The notes below the pieces were generated by a model. The model saw only the letters and a list, made by a program, of their open reading frames with translations. It was not told the origin of the DNA and searched no databases. From Chitinophaga jiangningensis (GTDB lineage: Bacteria; Bacteroidota; Bacteroidia; Chitinophagales; Chitinophagaceae), in assembly GCF_900142605.1 (NCBI RefSeq), contig NZ_FRBL01000008.1, positions 310,001 through 374,000 on the forward strand: DNA of 64,000 nucleotides. Reading direction: 5' to 3'. Of this stretch, positions 27,383-36,403 are shown piece after piece (positions within the stretch are counted from its first letter, which is position 1; every line of letters starts with the position of its first letter). Both the position numbers and the translations under genes were made by a program.

Positions 27383-29230
27383 TTAGTAACCCGGGTTATT
27401 AGGATAGAGGTTAGGGTTCTTACCTAATTCACCGCCAGGCAGTGGTTCGTAATACCATTTCTTTTCAAAGAAAAAGCTACGGTGTCCCATCTCTTCCTGC
27501 TTCAGCATAATGTATTTGTTCTCATTCTCTATCCAATAAGGGTAGATGCCATAGAAGCGGGTGTTATCCAGCACCTTGTCCGCAATACGCCATCTCCGGA
27601 GATCCCACCAGTGGTGGTGCTCGAAGGCCAGCTCCTTCATACGCTCGGTACGAACGGTGTCGATGGTGATATTACCGGTAGCCAGCGCTGCACCTGCCCT
27701 GTCGCGCAACTGATTAATTACATTCAGCGCATCCGCTGTTTTATCCGCTGTGCCCAGTTCCATGGCAGCTTCAGCGCGGTTCAGCAATACTTCCGCATAG
27801 CGCATGTCAATCCAGGTTTGTACGCTCTGGTATAATCCGCAGGTCGACTGATCCGCCTTATAGTTAATATACTTTCTAACGTATAAGCCTGTACGCGTAC
27901 GGTTATCATTGCCGGCGGTGGCGTACATCCCGGCCAGTCCCATTACGCGGCGCCCGTTATACAATTGATTAATGTCTCCCGATACTACCAGATTATCCGG
28001 CTGATCCCAGCTGGAAGTATTGTTGTTTGCCAGCTCTTCTGCGGCAGTACCATTAAATTTCTTGTAAATACCACGCTGCACATCAAACTCTTTACCACGG
28101 AGCGTTGCACCGGGGAAATAGATGCTGGCCAGCAAACGTGGTTCCAGTCCCTGTTTCAGCTCGGAACGATCGTTAAAGCGTTTAGGCGTTCCATCAGGAT
28201 TGGTAATGGGTAATGGCCCGGTAAATTTTTCCACGAGGTCGAGGGTAGGATAACAGGCAGCATCTCCATCTGCCGTCATATACCTGCAGGTCATGGTAGC
28301 ATCCCAGCTGTGCGCGGTACCGGTGGACATAGAATAATCCTTCACGTACATATTTTCAGGACTGCTCTGGTCCAGGAACAGGTCCACATAGTTCTGCTCC
28401 TTGTTGTCACTTTTGCGGTACAGGCTGTAATGGCCTTCCACCAGCTTTGCAGCATCATAGGCGGCCTGGAAATAGCGGGTAGCCTGATCCGCAGGGATAC
28501 CTGCCAGCCCTTTCTGTCGTGCATCACCATCTACATAGTTAGTAGCGCCGTATTTAGCAATAGTACCGGCATACAGCATGGCGCGCGACTTATACCCTGC
28601 GGCCACATATTTGTTAGCTCTTGCCCTGATATTAGCATCACCCATCAGGGAGATGGCACTGTCGAGGTCGGAGGCAATGAAATCGTAGACTTCCTGCTCT
28701 TTATTCCGCGGCACACTCAGGTCTTCGATGCTCTGCTCCGGGTAGCTTTGCAGGGACCTCACAATCGGCACACCACCGTAACGCTTTACCAGCGCAAAAT
28801 AGAAGTAGGCGCGACAGAAATACGCTTCCCCTAGGAACTGGTTGTATTTATCCGGCGTAAAGGCCTTTGCATATTTCGGGAAGTTCACGATCATATAGTT
28901 GATCGTACGGATCTTGTCGTAAGGCCAGAAGCCGAAGCCCTGTGCGGCATCGCCCACATTGTAACGGCCTACCATTTCACCGGTGAGGTTTCCGGGCTGC
29001 ATGAAGTTCTGCCACCTCTCTCCATCACCATTCATAAAACCTCTTTCAGGCCGGTAGATGAAATCTTCGATGGGCATGGTGCCGTATATGCTTGCCAGGT
29101 AGGAGTTCACACCGGTTTCATTGGTGAAAATATCCTGGTCTTTGATGATATTGAGTGGTGCTACATCCAGCTTGTTACAAGCCCCGAAGGCCAGTCCAAC
29201 CAGTATAAGCACCAGATATTTTGCTTTCAT
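27383..29230 (-). CDS. SusD/RagB family nutrient-binding lipoprotein
   Basis: Surface lipoprotein of 615 residues, on the long side for SusD. Lipobox FGA-C near residue 18 is followed by NKLDVAPLNIIKDQDIFTN. The SusD middle has GEAYFCRAYFYFALVKRYGG (a typical helix) and the C-terminal RagB part has WIDMRYAEVLLNRAEAAMEL and ERMKELAFEHHHWWDLRRW. Partner of the SusC gene 11 bp upstream. The extra length lies mainly in the ligand-facing middle. Confidence 0.95.
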   Translation of the reverse strand: MKAKYLVLILVGLAFGACNKLDVAPLNIIKDQDIFTNETGVNSYLASIYGTMPIEDFIYRPERGFMNGDGERWQNFMQPGNLTGEMVGRYNVGDAAQGFGFWPYDKIRTINYMIVNFPKYAKAFTPDKYNQFLGEAYFCRAYFYFALVKRYGGVPIVRSLQSYPEQSIEDLSVPRNKEQEVYDFIASDLDSAISLMGDANIRARANKYVAAGYKSRAMLYAGTIAKYGATNYVDGDARQKGLAGIPADQATRYFQAAYDAAKLVEGHYSLYRKSDNKEQNYVDLFLDQSSPENMYVKDYSMSTGTAHSWDATMTCRYMTADGDAACYPTLDLVEKFTGPLPITNPDGTPKRFNDRSELKQGLEPRLLASIYFPGATLRGKEFDVQRGIYKKFNGTAAEELANNNTSSWDQPDNLVVSGDINQLYNGRRVMGLAGMYATAGNDNRTRTGLYVRKYINYKADQSTCGLYQSVQTWIDMRYAEVLLNRAEAAMELGTADKTADALNVINQLRDRAGAALATGNITIDTVRTERMKELAFEHHHWWDLRRWRIADKVLDNTRFYGIYPYWIENENKYIMLKQEEMGHRSFFFEKKWYYEPLPGGELGKNPNLYPNNPGY

Positions 29231-29241
29231 GTCGAAAAAGT

Positions 29242-32200
29242 TTAGAATGATACAGAAGCACCTACACTATAAGTCCTGTTTTGTGGGTACAGATAACCCG
29301 CCTGACCATAGTCCCAGTTTTGACTACCGCCTGCCTTACCCGGATGCTCGGGATCTGAATATTTCAAACCAGTGATGGTAGCCAGGTTGTAGGCGTTACC
29401 ATAAATACGCAGGTTTTGTATACCTACTCTTTTCAGGACGTTGTGCGGCAGGTTGTAACCAATTTCAAGTGATTTTACGCGCATGTAACTGGCGTTCTGT
29501 ACGGCTTTGCTGCCTTGTGCAATCGGACGTCCGGTTACGGGATAGTTACCTGCCACCCATGTTGTTTTAGGATCAAATACATTGGCTTTAGGGTCCACCG
29601 GATGCCACCTGTCGAGGAACTGCACCAGCGCACTGCGACCAAAAGTTAACGGTTGCGCATACTGCTCATCATACTCCACATGGAAGTTGGCAGCCCCCTG
29701 TAACAATACATTCAGATCAAATCCTTTCCAGCTGGCGCCAAGGGTCATACCGAAGTTTACCATCGGCTTATCACGGATAGCGATAGGCACCTGGTCTTTA
29801 TCATCGATCACGCCATCCTGGTTGATATCCTGGTAGTAGTAATCGCCTGGCAAAGTAGCCTGGTTACCGCCACCGGTATTGATACCATAGTTATATATCT
29901 GATCATAGCTGCTGAACTGGCCACCATACAGCGGTCCCCACCACATGTTGGCGATACGGTTGTTCAGATTATTTTTATAATTCAGGTAAGAGTTGCCCTG
30001 GCGGGTTTGCTCCACATACATATTTTTGAATCGGGTGAACGACACGTTACCGGATATATTATACTGCACACCTGCTACCTGGCTTCTGTGCCCCAACACA
30101 ATTTCAAAGCTGGTATTCTGATCGCTGTTGAGGTTTTCCAATGGCAGCGGCAAGCCTACGGTACCAGGCACCTGCGCACTTTTAGCAGCCGGCAGCCCTT
30201 CCCTGTTTCTAACGAAATAGTCCACAGAACCGGACAGCAAACCATTCCACAGGTCCATATCCAATCCTACGTTAAAAGTTTTAGATTTCAGCCAGGTGAA
30301 GTTCTGGTTGGTAACACCCTGTGAGTTAATACCATTTACATAAGTACCACCCAGGATGGCACCCTGGCCAGGATAGTTATAACCCGCTACCCACTGGTAG
30401 TTTACGTTGGCATCATCGCCAAGTAAGCCATAAGAACCGCGGACCTTCAGGTTAGAGAGAATGCGCGGATCGATGATGCGCTGCACAAAAGGTTCTTCGC
30501 TGATACGCCATGCTGCCAACGCCGCGGGGAACAGGCCCCATCTGGCGGTAGGACTAAAACGGCTGCTACCATCATTACGCATCGTTACTTCCAGGATGTA
30601 TCTGCCCAGGTAATCATATCCTACCCTGCCGATCAAACTTTTCATCACGGTTTCGTAGAGGCCATTGCCATCCATGGTCCCGCGCTGATCTGCGTTATCG
30701 CCGGCAAACAAATACGGAATACCTAAGGAGTAGTTACGCTGAGCCTGGAAGTTATCACCACGCTGGTGGTTTTCTTCGTACAGGACCATTGCGTTTACGT
30801 TATGGCGCTTGGCAAACGTACGCTTGTAATTCAGCGACAACTGCATCACTGTGGTAGTGGAGGTATAGTAACCACGGTTTACCCATGACGGTGAGTTCAC
30901 GGTTGACGGGATGTAGAGGTCATTCTGGGCATCATACAGGTAGAGGTTATACGTTTTTTTACCGGTGGTATTATCCGCCATGCCCATACCATAGTTGTAT
31001 ACGCCTCTGGCGTATAATCCTTCTATGCCGGGGATATCATATTCCAGGTAAGCCTGGCCCTGGAAGTTTTTATTTTTATAGGTGCTGTTACCTACCAGGT
31101 TGTTATCGATCAGTGCTACCGGGTTACCATTTTCGTCTGTCACACCGGGATATTGCGGATTATTATTGGCGTAGATAGGTAAGGTAGGCTGATAGTTCAT
31201 GGCATACTTCAGAATTTCCCACACGGATCTGCCCTGCGGGGTATTCTTATTATCTACATAACCAGATACATTCACGCCACCGCGCAAACGTTTGGTGAGG
31301 GTAACGTCCACGTTGGAGCGGAAGTTATACTTATCGTAGTTGATCGCATTGGTTTTGAAAATACTACCCTGATTGAGGTAACCGAAACCGAAATAGTAAC
31401 GTACTTTATCGGTACCACCGTTTAACGACACATTGTGCTGCGTTTGCGGGGCCGACTTCCGGGTGATAGCGCCCATCCAGTCGGAGCTGGGTTTGTTGCC
31501 ACTCAGGTATTCGTTGATGTTGGCATCCGAATAAGTGGGCGAGCGGAGTGCGAAGAAGTTGTTGAATCCGGAATAATCTCTTTCGTTGGTCAGCAGCATG
31601 AAGTCCACCGCATCTACGCCTTGTGGTACATTCAGGAATTGCTGCCAGCTTTGGTTAATAGAATAGTTGAGATTAAATTTTCCGTTGTCATTTTTTGCGC
31701 CGCGTTTGGTGGTGACTACGATTACACCATTGGCCGACTTCACCCCATAAATAGCAGCGGATGCATCTTTCAGGACGGAGAGGCTTTCGATTTCGTCCGG
31801 GTTCATACGACTGAGATCACCGGAGCTGCGCGGAATACCATCGATGATAATCAATGGCGTACCGCCCATACCGCGGATGTCGTACTGGGTATTAAACGAT
31901 CCTGGTTCAGCGCTCAATTGCACGGTGCGTACGCCTGCTACTTTACCCGTGAGCATGTTCACCACGTTTTCGTTTTTGGTAACAGTGAGTTCCTTACCAC
32001 TCAGGGTAGCCACAGCACCTGCTACGGTAGCCTTTTTCTGGTTACCGTAACCTACTACCACCACATCGTTAAGGCTGGAGTTGGATACCTGTAAAACCAG
32101 GTCGATGGTAGTACGGCCATTAATCAGTTGTGTTTCAGCTTTGTAACCTACAAACGATACGGTGATCTTTGTAGCCGCGGAATTTGCGTGTACGGTATAC

Positions 32201-32379
32201 TCACCATTTTCGTTGGTGTAACCGCCGCCAAGGCGCTTGCTGTCGCTTTCCAACACTACGTTGGCTCCAAACACAGGCGCCCCTTTTTCATCTGTTACCC
32301 GCCCCTTCACGGACACCTGCTGGGCCATCATGTATAGGGGAAGAAGGCAGAGTAACAATAAGTAATAGACTTTTTTCAT
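29242..32379 (-). CDS. SusC/RagA TonB-dependent outer-membrane transporter
   Basis: 1045-residue importer without an STN domain, so it is not of the FecR-signalling type. A signal peptide ends at YMMAQQ; a carboxypeptidase-D regulatory-like domain (VKGRVTDEKGAPVFGANVVL) is followed by the TonB-box-like segment NDVVVVGYGNQKK, the plug with PLIIIDGIPR and a barrel ending in VGASVSF. It heads the operon SusC, SusD, DUF3823, GH43, GH92. The 250-bp region in front holds an inverted repeat and the phased TTAA heptamers shared with the GH3 promoter. Confidence 0.96.
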   Translation of the reverse strand: MKKVYYLLLLCLLPLYMMAQQVSVKGRVTDEKGAPVFGANVVLESDSKRLGGGYTNENGEYTVHANSAATKITVSFVGYKAETQLINGRTTIDLVLQVSNSSLNDVVVVGYGNQKKATVAGAVATLSGKELTVTKNENVVNMLTGKVAGVRTVQLSAEPGSFNTQYDIRGMGGTPLIIIDGIPRSSGDLSRMNPDEIESLSVLKDASAAIYGVKSANGVIVVTTKRGAKNDNGKFNLNYSINQSWQQFLNVPQGVDAVDFMLLTNERDYSGFNNFFALRSPTYSDANINEYLSGNKPSSDWMGAITRKSAPQTQHNVSLNGGTDKVRYYFGFGYLNQGSIFKTNAINYDKYNFRSNVDVTLTKRLRGGVNVSGYVDNKNTPQGRSVWEILKYAMNYQPTLPIYANNNPQYPGVTDENGNPVALIDNNLVGNSTYKNKNFQGQAYLEYDIPGIEGLYARGVYNYGMGMADNTTGKKTYNLYLYDAQNDLYIPSTVNSPSWVNRGYYTSTTTVMQLSLNYKRTFAKRHNVNAMVLYEENHQRGDNFQAQRNYSLGIPYLFAGDNADQRGTMDGNGLYETVMKSLIGRVGYDYLGRYILEVTMRNDGSSRFSPTARWGLFPAALAAWRISEEPFVQRIIDPRILSNLKVRGSYGLLGDDANVNYQWVAGYNYPGQGAILGGTYVNGINSQGVTNQNFTWLKSKTFNVGLDMDLWNGLLSGSVDYFVRNREGLPAAKSAQVPGTVGLPLPLENLNSDQNTSFEIVLGHRSQVAGVQYNISGNVSFTRFKNMYVEQTRQGNSYLNYKNNLNNRIANMWWGPLYGGQFSSYDQIYNYGINTGGGNQATLPGDYYYQDINQDGVIDDKDQVPIAIRDKPMVNFGMTLGASWKGFDLNVLLQGAANFHVEYDEQYAQPLTFGRSALVQFLDRWHPVDPKANVFDPKTTWVAGNYPVTGRPIAQGSKAVQNASYMRVKSLEIGYNLPHNVLKRVGIQNLRIYGNAYNLATITGLKYSDPEHPGKAGGSQNWDYGQAGYLYPQNRTYSVGASVSF

Positions 32380-32486
32380 GTTTTAAATAGTTTAAAAAGC
32401 ATTCAAACAGCGGGGATAGTGGAATCTGAATAATGGAATTAAGGTGACATAATTGTTGTCGTGGAAAATGTTGATTTTGGTTTGTC

Positions 32487-32505
32487 CGGCAGCTATCACC
32501 TGCCG
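32487..32505. promoter_or_regulatory. Inverted repeat upstream of the middle SusC gene
   Basis: Perfect 6-bp arms CGGCAG and CTGCCG around CTATCAC, about 110 bp upstream of the SusC start. Size and place fit a dimeric repressor or activator site. Short, so chance is possible. Confidence 0.35.
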
Positions 32506-32569
32506 ATGTTGAATCATCATAACGTATTTCTGGTAACCTGAAATTTGTAAGTGCAAAAAACGATTCTGC

Positions 32570-32610
32570 CATTAACAAAGCGGTTAATCAGACATTAATA
32601 GCGCATTAAT
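32570..32610. promoter_or_regulatory. Phased TTAA heptamer array A (upstream of SusC)
   Basis: Four heptamers in direct orientation: CATTAAC at 32570, GGTTAAT at 32582, CATTAAT at 32593 and CATTAAT at 32604, spaced 12, 11 and 11 bp, that is one DNA turn. The same block (CCATTAACAAA, then AATCAGA, then GCATTAAT) occurs at 36164-36206 upstream of GH3 with nearly the same spacing. Confidence 0.6.
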
Positions 32611-32629
32611 TTTCATTTTTTTTGATTTT

Positions 32630-33874
32630 TTATTTGCGTTTTGGTTGCTGCTCCGTGTAGCCGGGCTTCCCATGAAACCAGTTAGCAGCCTGCCCGGCGA
32701 GCCAGAGGTAATAGTCGCTGCCCAGCTCGTCCTCAATGCCTACAAACACGCCGCCGGGATGCAGTGGCAACTGGCTGGTGGTAGCACATTTAAATATGGA
32801 GGTGCCTTCATTCATTTCATCGAACATGGCGATGTAGAGCATTTCCGCTCCTGCTGCTTTGGCGCCGGCCACCTGCTGCCAGAAAAATGCACCTTTGTTG
32901 CGCGCAATGGTATGTGCATTTGGTCCGTTCATATTTCTCCAGGAAAATCCGGGGAAAGCCAGCGGTACATAGTCCACTTTATTCTCCTTGCACCATTCAA
33001 TATCTTTTACAATCGTAGGGTGAAAGTCGGGATAAGCTGCCTGGTCGTACCTGCCCACCAACCAAGGGGCAACAATGTCCACCTGCTTCAGTAAATCATG
33101 CAGGGCTTCGTCGTGCAGGGCATCGGAGCCAAACTCTCTCCAATAGGTAGGCACTCCCAGCATTACACTGAAACCGCGTTGTTTGAGGCCCGCTACAATG
33201 GTAGCTGCTTCACCAAAGCCGTATTTCCGGTGATCGTTAAACCCCACCCCCCACACGGTTACCAGCGGTTTACCGTTATGGTGCAGGTAGGTAGGAGCTT
33301 TGTTGCCATCTTTTTCCAGGAGGCCATAGGTGGCAGCGAGGGTATCTATATCGCGCAGCAACAACTGCTCCTCACCCGGCTGCATACCGCTGAGGTCATA
33401 CATGATGCAGATGGCGCGGTCATTTCGCTTTGCTGCTGCCATGGCATTGTTGAGTACCGTGTTAAAATGCCGCTGACCGCTGGGGTTTCTTATCTCCCCA
33501 ACAAACCTTTGCATAAACACCCCATCAATGCCATAGTCTTTCATCCATTTAAAGTGGAGATCTACCGTGGATTGATCATAAGGGCTGAAAACCTTTGCCA
33601 CGCTGCTGTCTGCATAGCGAAACGGGGTGGCATATTGTTTTTTATATTCCCGCATATCCGGCCATAGGTCTATTTCGCAGGAGCCGGGAGCAAAAGTACC
33701 ACGGCGTTCGTAGTGATGCCATCCGCGGTTAGCCCCGTCAGTAGCGGTGTTGAACCAACCCTGGTAGCCCGCCATTACCAACCCTTTATAGGTGGGGTAA
33801 TGGAACGGACTTTTCTGGGCATGTGCGTGGAATGTTAAAATGCAAACGGTCAAAAATATCAATGCCTTTTTCAT
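32630..33874 (-). CDS. GH71/99-like glycosidase
   Basis: Exported 414-residue (beta/alpha)8-type enzyme of the GH71/GH99-like group. After the signal peptide comes GLVMAGYQGWFNTATDGANR and HFKWMKDYGIDGVFMQRFVG. The C-terminal motif FDEMNEGTSIFK places E353 and E356 as E-x-x-E-G-T, the pattern of the two catalytic glutamates of GH99 endo-alpha-mannanases. It is 6 bp after the GH3 gene and so cotranscribed with it. With GH92 in the same locus, an alpha-mannose-containing substrate is a reasonable inference, but the bacterial GH71/99-like clade is functionally poorly known. Confidence 0.88.
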   Translation of the reverse strand: MKKALIFLTVCILTFHAHAQKSPFHYPTYKGLVMAGYQGWFNTATDGANRGWHHYERRGTFAPGSCEIDLWPDMREYKKQYATPFRYADSSVAKVFSPYDQSTVDLHFKWMKDYGIDGVFMQRFVGEIRNPSGQRHFNTVLNNAMAAAKRNDRAICIMYDLSGMQPGEEQLLLRDIDTLAATYGLLEKDGNKAPTYLHHNGKPLVTVWGVGFNDHRKYGFGEAATIVAGLKQRGFSVMLGVPTYWREFGSDALHDEALHDLLKQVDIVAPWLVGRYDQAAYPDFHPTIVKDIEWCKENKVDYVPLAFPGFSWRNMNGPNAHTIARNKGAFFWQQVAGAKAAGAEMLYIAMFDEMNEGTSIFKCATTSQLPLHPGGVFVGIEDELGSDYYLWLAGQAANWFHGKPGYTEQQPKRK

Positions 33875-33880
33875 ATGCTG

Positions 33881-36100
33881 TTAGTTGACGTGGAATTGTC
33901 CTTTCAATCGGATATCTTCGGAGGAGCTGCCGGCCATTACCAGGAATTCACCCGGCTCAATGACGTGTTTCATCTCCCTGTTCCAGAGGCCGAGCGCTTC
34001 CAATGCGCTCAGGTGAAAAGTGAGCTGTTTACTTTCTCCCGGCTGTAGCGCCACTCTGCCGAAGGCTTTGAGCGCTTTCTCCGGAGTGGTCACGGTGGAT
34101 ACCACATCTCTCAGATAAATCTGTACTACTTCCTCTCCCGCCACTGTACCAGTATTCGTTACCGTTACCCTGATGGTGAAGCTGTCTTTCACCTGGGTGG
34201 TAGCCAGTTCGAGCTGATCATATTTAAAAGTGGTATAGCTGAGGCCGTGGCCAAATGGGAACAGCGGTGTGCTCTTTTCGTCCACGTAGCGGTGGTAGGA
34301 AGTGGGTTTGTGACTATAATAATATGGCAACTGTCCTTCGCTGCGGGGGAAGCTGACCGGCAGTTTACCACTAGGGTTGGTGATACCCAGCAGCACATCT
34401 GCGATGGCTTGTCCGCCCTTTTCACCGCCGAACCAGCCTTCTACGATGGCAGGAACCTGGGCGGCCACCGGATCGATGCAGAGGGCGCGCCCATTCAGCA
34501 GCACTGCTGCCAGCGGCTTGCCCGTGGCCGACAACTGCCTTACCAGTGTCAGCTGCGCCGTATCCAGTTGAAGGGCCGCACGGTCCTTACCTTCTCCTAC
34601 TACCTGCAGGTCCTCTCCCAGTACCACTACTACGGCATCTGCCGCGTTGATGGCCGACTGATCAAAACCGGCAATGTACCTGATCTGCAGGCGATTGCCG
34701 GCTCTATTTGTCAGTCCCGACAGCAGCGAAATGGCGGTATCGGCTGTATTGGAATATCCTCCGAGGTAATTACTTTTTGCCAGAGCACCTACTACTACGA
34801 GGTTTCGTATATTCTTCAGCGGTAGTATATTGTTTTCATTTTTAAGCAGTACCACCCCTCTTTCGGCGGCGTTTAGCGCCAGCTGCTGATGGGCTGCACT
34901 GCGCGTTACTTTTGCCAGCAGGGTTGTATCTATATATGGATGATCGAATAATCCGAGCAGGAACTTTACCCGTAGCACTTCGGCCACGGCGGTATCCAGT
35001 TTGGCAGCTCCGAGTAGTTTCATTTTCAGGGCGGAGTCCAGCGCCTGTTCAAACTCGTCGTGACCAAAATCATAGAACTGCATGTTCAGGCCTGCGTTGA
35101 TGGTTTGCGCCATGGCATCAGCCCGGGAAGCGGCGGTGCGGTGGTTTTCCAGTCCCATACGAACGGCGCCGAGGTCGCTCAGCACAAACCCTTTGAACCC
35201 ATATTCCTTCCGCAGCACGTCTGTGAGCAGCCAGCGGTTAAACACCATTGGAAGTCCGTCTATTTCATGATAGGCAGCCATGATACCCAGGGCGCCGCCC
35301 TGCTTAACTGCCTTCTCAAAAGTAGGCAGGTGACTGCTCCTGATTTCGCGGACACCGATGTTTACAGGTCCCTGGTTGCTGCCGGCTTCCGGTATGGGGT
35401 GTACCACGTAGTGCTTGGGCTCACTCACCACTGCATCGTGGCGGCTCACATCCCCTCCCTGCAAGCCCTTCACCATTGCCAGCCCGATTTCCGAAACCAG
35501 GTAGGTATCTTCCCCGAACGTTTCTTCCTGGCGGCCCCAGCGTGGATCGCGGGATACGTCCAGCAGGGGTGCGAGAATCATAGCTGTACCGTTGGCGCGA
35601 CTCTCCCGCGCAATAGCACGGCCTACCTGATACACCAGTGCCGTATCCCAGGTGGCAGCCAGTTGCAATGGCACCGGGAAGCTGGTACTGCCTTTACGGG
35701 AATAGCCATGCAAGCCTTCTTCAATAAACAATACGGGAATGCCTAAACGGGTTTTGGTGATGGCGTGGCGCTGCACCTCGTTGGACAAACTGGTATAAGC
35801 CGGATAAAAGTCGTGGAGGGAACCGAAGGAACCTTTGGCAAATGCTGCATTAATGAGTTTTTCATCCAATGTTAATGCCTCGTGTGTTTGTTCTGTCATG
35901 GGCGATACACTCCATCCCCGGTACATATCCAGCTGACGGATTTTTTCCAGTGTCGTCATTCTCGCTAACAGGTCTTTCACCCGGGTATCCACCGGTAAGG
36001 AAGCATTTTTGTAGGGAGGCTGCTGACAAAAAGCGGCGCTGGCAAACGTGGAATAAAATAAAGTAAGCAATAGTGGTTTTAACACCTTCATCGTTGACAT
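33881..36100 (-). CDS. GH3 family beta-glycosidase
   Basis: Exported enzyme of 739 residues with the full three-domain GH3 build: signal peptide; TIM-barrel with RESRANGTAMILAPLLDVSR and SEPKHYVVH; nucleophile Asp in FKGFVLSDLGAV (usual SDW, here SDL); alpha/beta sandwich with NAAERGVVLLKNENNILPL; and C-terminal fibronectin-III-like domain (YTTFKYDQLELAT, EEVVQIYLRDVVS). Likely beta-glucosidase or beta-xylosidase; the Trp to Leu change next to the nucleophile could alter specificity at subsite -1. First gene of a two-gene unit with the GH71/99-like gene; its promoter region holds TTAA heptamer array B. Confidence 0.93.
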   Translation of the reverse strand: MSTMKVLKPLLLTLFYSTFASAAFCQQPPYKNASLPVDTRVKDLLARMTTLEKIRQLDMYRGWSVSPMTEQTHEALTLDEKLINAAFAKGSFGSLHDFYPAYTSLSNEVQRHAITKTRLGIPVLFIEEGLHGYSRKGSTSFPVPLQLAATWDTALVYQVGRAIARESRANGTAMILAPLLDVSRDPRWGRQEETFGEDTYLVSEIGLAMVKGLQGGDVSRHDAVVSEPKHYVVHPIPEAGSNQGPVNIGVREIRSSHLPTFEKAVKQGGALGIMAAYHEIDGLPMVFNRWLLTDVLRKEYGFKGFVLSDLGAVRMGLENHRTAASRADAMAQTINAGLNMQFYDFGHDEFEQALDSALKMKLLGAAKLDTAVAEVLRVKFLLGLFDHPYIDTTLLAKVTRSAAHQQLALNAAERGVVLLKNENNILPLKNIRNLVVVGALAKSNYLGGYSNTADTAISLLSGLTNRAGNRLQIRYIAGFDQSAINAADAVVVVLGEDLQVVGEGKDRAALQLDTAQLTLVRQLSATGKPLAAVLLNGRALCIDPVAAQVPAIVEGWFGGEKGGQAIADVLLGITNPSGKLPVSFPRSEGQLPYYYSHKPTSYHRYVDEKSTPLFPFGHGLSYTTFKYDQLELATTQVKDSFTIRVTVTNTGTVAGEEVVQIYLRDVVSTVTTPEKALKAFGRVALQPGESKQLTFHLSALEALGLWNREMKHVIEPGEFLVMAGSSSEDIRLKGQFHVN

Positions 36101-36164
36101 AAAAATTATTACGGTTAATTGACTTTGGTCTAACGTGGTATGGTATGCAAAGAAACTCGCGGAC

Positions 36165-36206
36165 CATTAACAAACCGTATAAAATCAGATTAATGAAGGC
36201 ATTAAT
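36165..36206. promoter_or_regulatory. Phased TTAA heptamer array B (upstream of GH3)
   Basis: CATTAAC at 36165, a degenerate GTATAAA at 36177, GATTAAT at 36188 and CATTAAT at 36200, spaced about 12, 11 and 12 bp, 65-106 bp upstream of the GH3 start. It matches array A at 32570-32610 in order, orientation and spacing, so one regulator probably serves both units. Confidence 0.6.
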
Positions 36207-36260
36207 GGGAAAAAAAATGGTGAAATGCGATAAAAAAGGCAATACGGATGGTATTAGCTC

Positions 36261-36397
36261 ACCGCGCGCAGCGCGGTAGACTGACCACCGGTACCGCAGG
36301 TACCGGTTAATATTTTTTTAATAAGGGTGGTGACATGACACCTTCGGTGTCAGTTGGAGAAGTTGGTTCCGCGCTTCGCGCGGACTGGCTAAAGCCA
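36261..36397. repeat. Cluster of triloop hairpins downstream of the Kelch-SARP gene
   Basis: Perfect hairpins: ACCGCGC-GCA-GCGCGGT at 36261-36277; ACCGGTACC-GCA and complement at 36287-36307; TGACACC-TTC-GGTGTCA at 36336-36352; TCCGCGC-TTC-GCGCGGA at 36368-36384; and TGGCT-AA-AGCCA at 36386-36397. The first four all have a C-NNN-G loop that reads GAA or GCA on one strand. The last ones may also end transcription of the gene above, whose stop is at 36404, though no T-run follows. Confidence 0.8.
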
Positions 36398-36403
36398 TTT
36401 AAT

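Larger units (their letters stand above)
36101..36403. other. Intergenic region: GH3 promoter plus hairpin cluster
   Basis: No gene. The left 110 bp is the GH3 promoter region with TTAA heptamers at 36165-36206. The right 145 bp carries four perfect 7-9 bp hairpins with 3-nt loops and a fifth with a 2-nt loop. No exact -7 box is found; TTTCTTTGC on the minus strand near 36150 is the best partial match. Confidence 0.6.

Noticed and set aside
36336..36352. UUCG tetraloop reading of the CTTCGG hairpins
   Set aside because: A 4-nt loop would shift the stem out of register; only the 3-nt loop gives a perfect stem in all copies.
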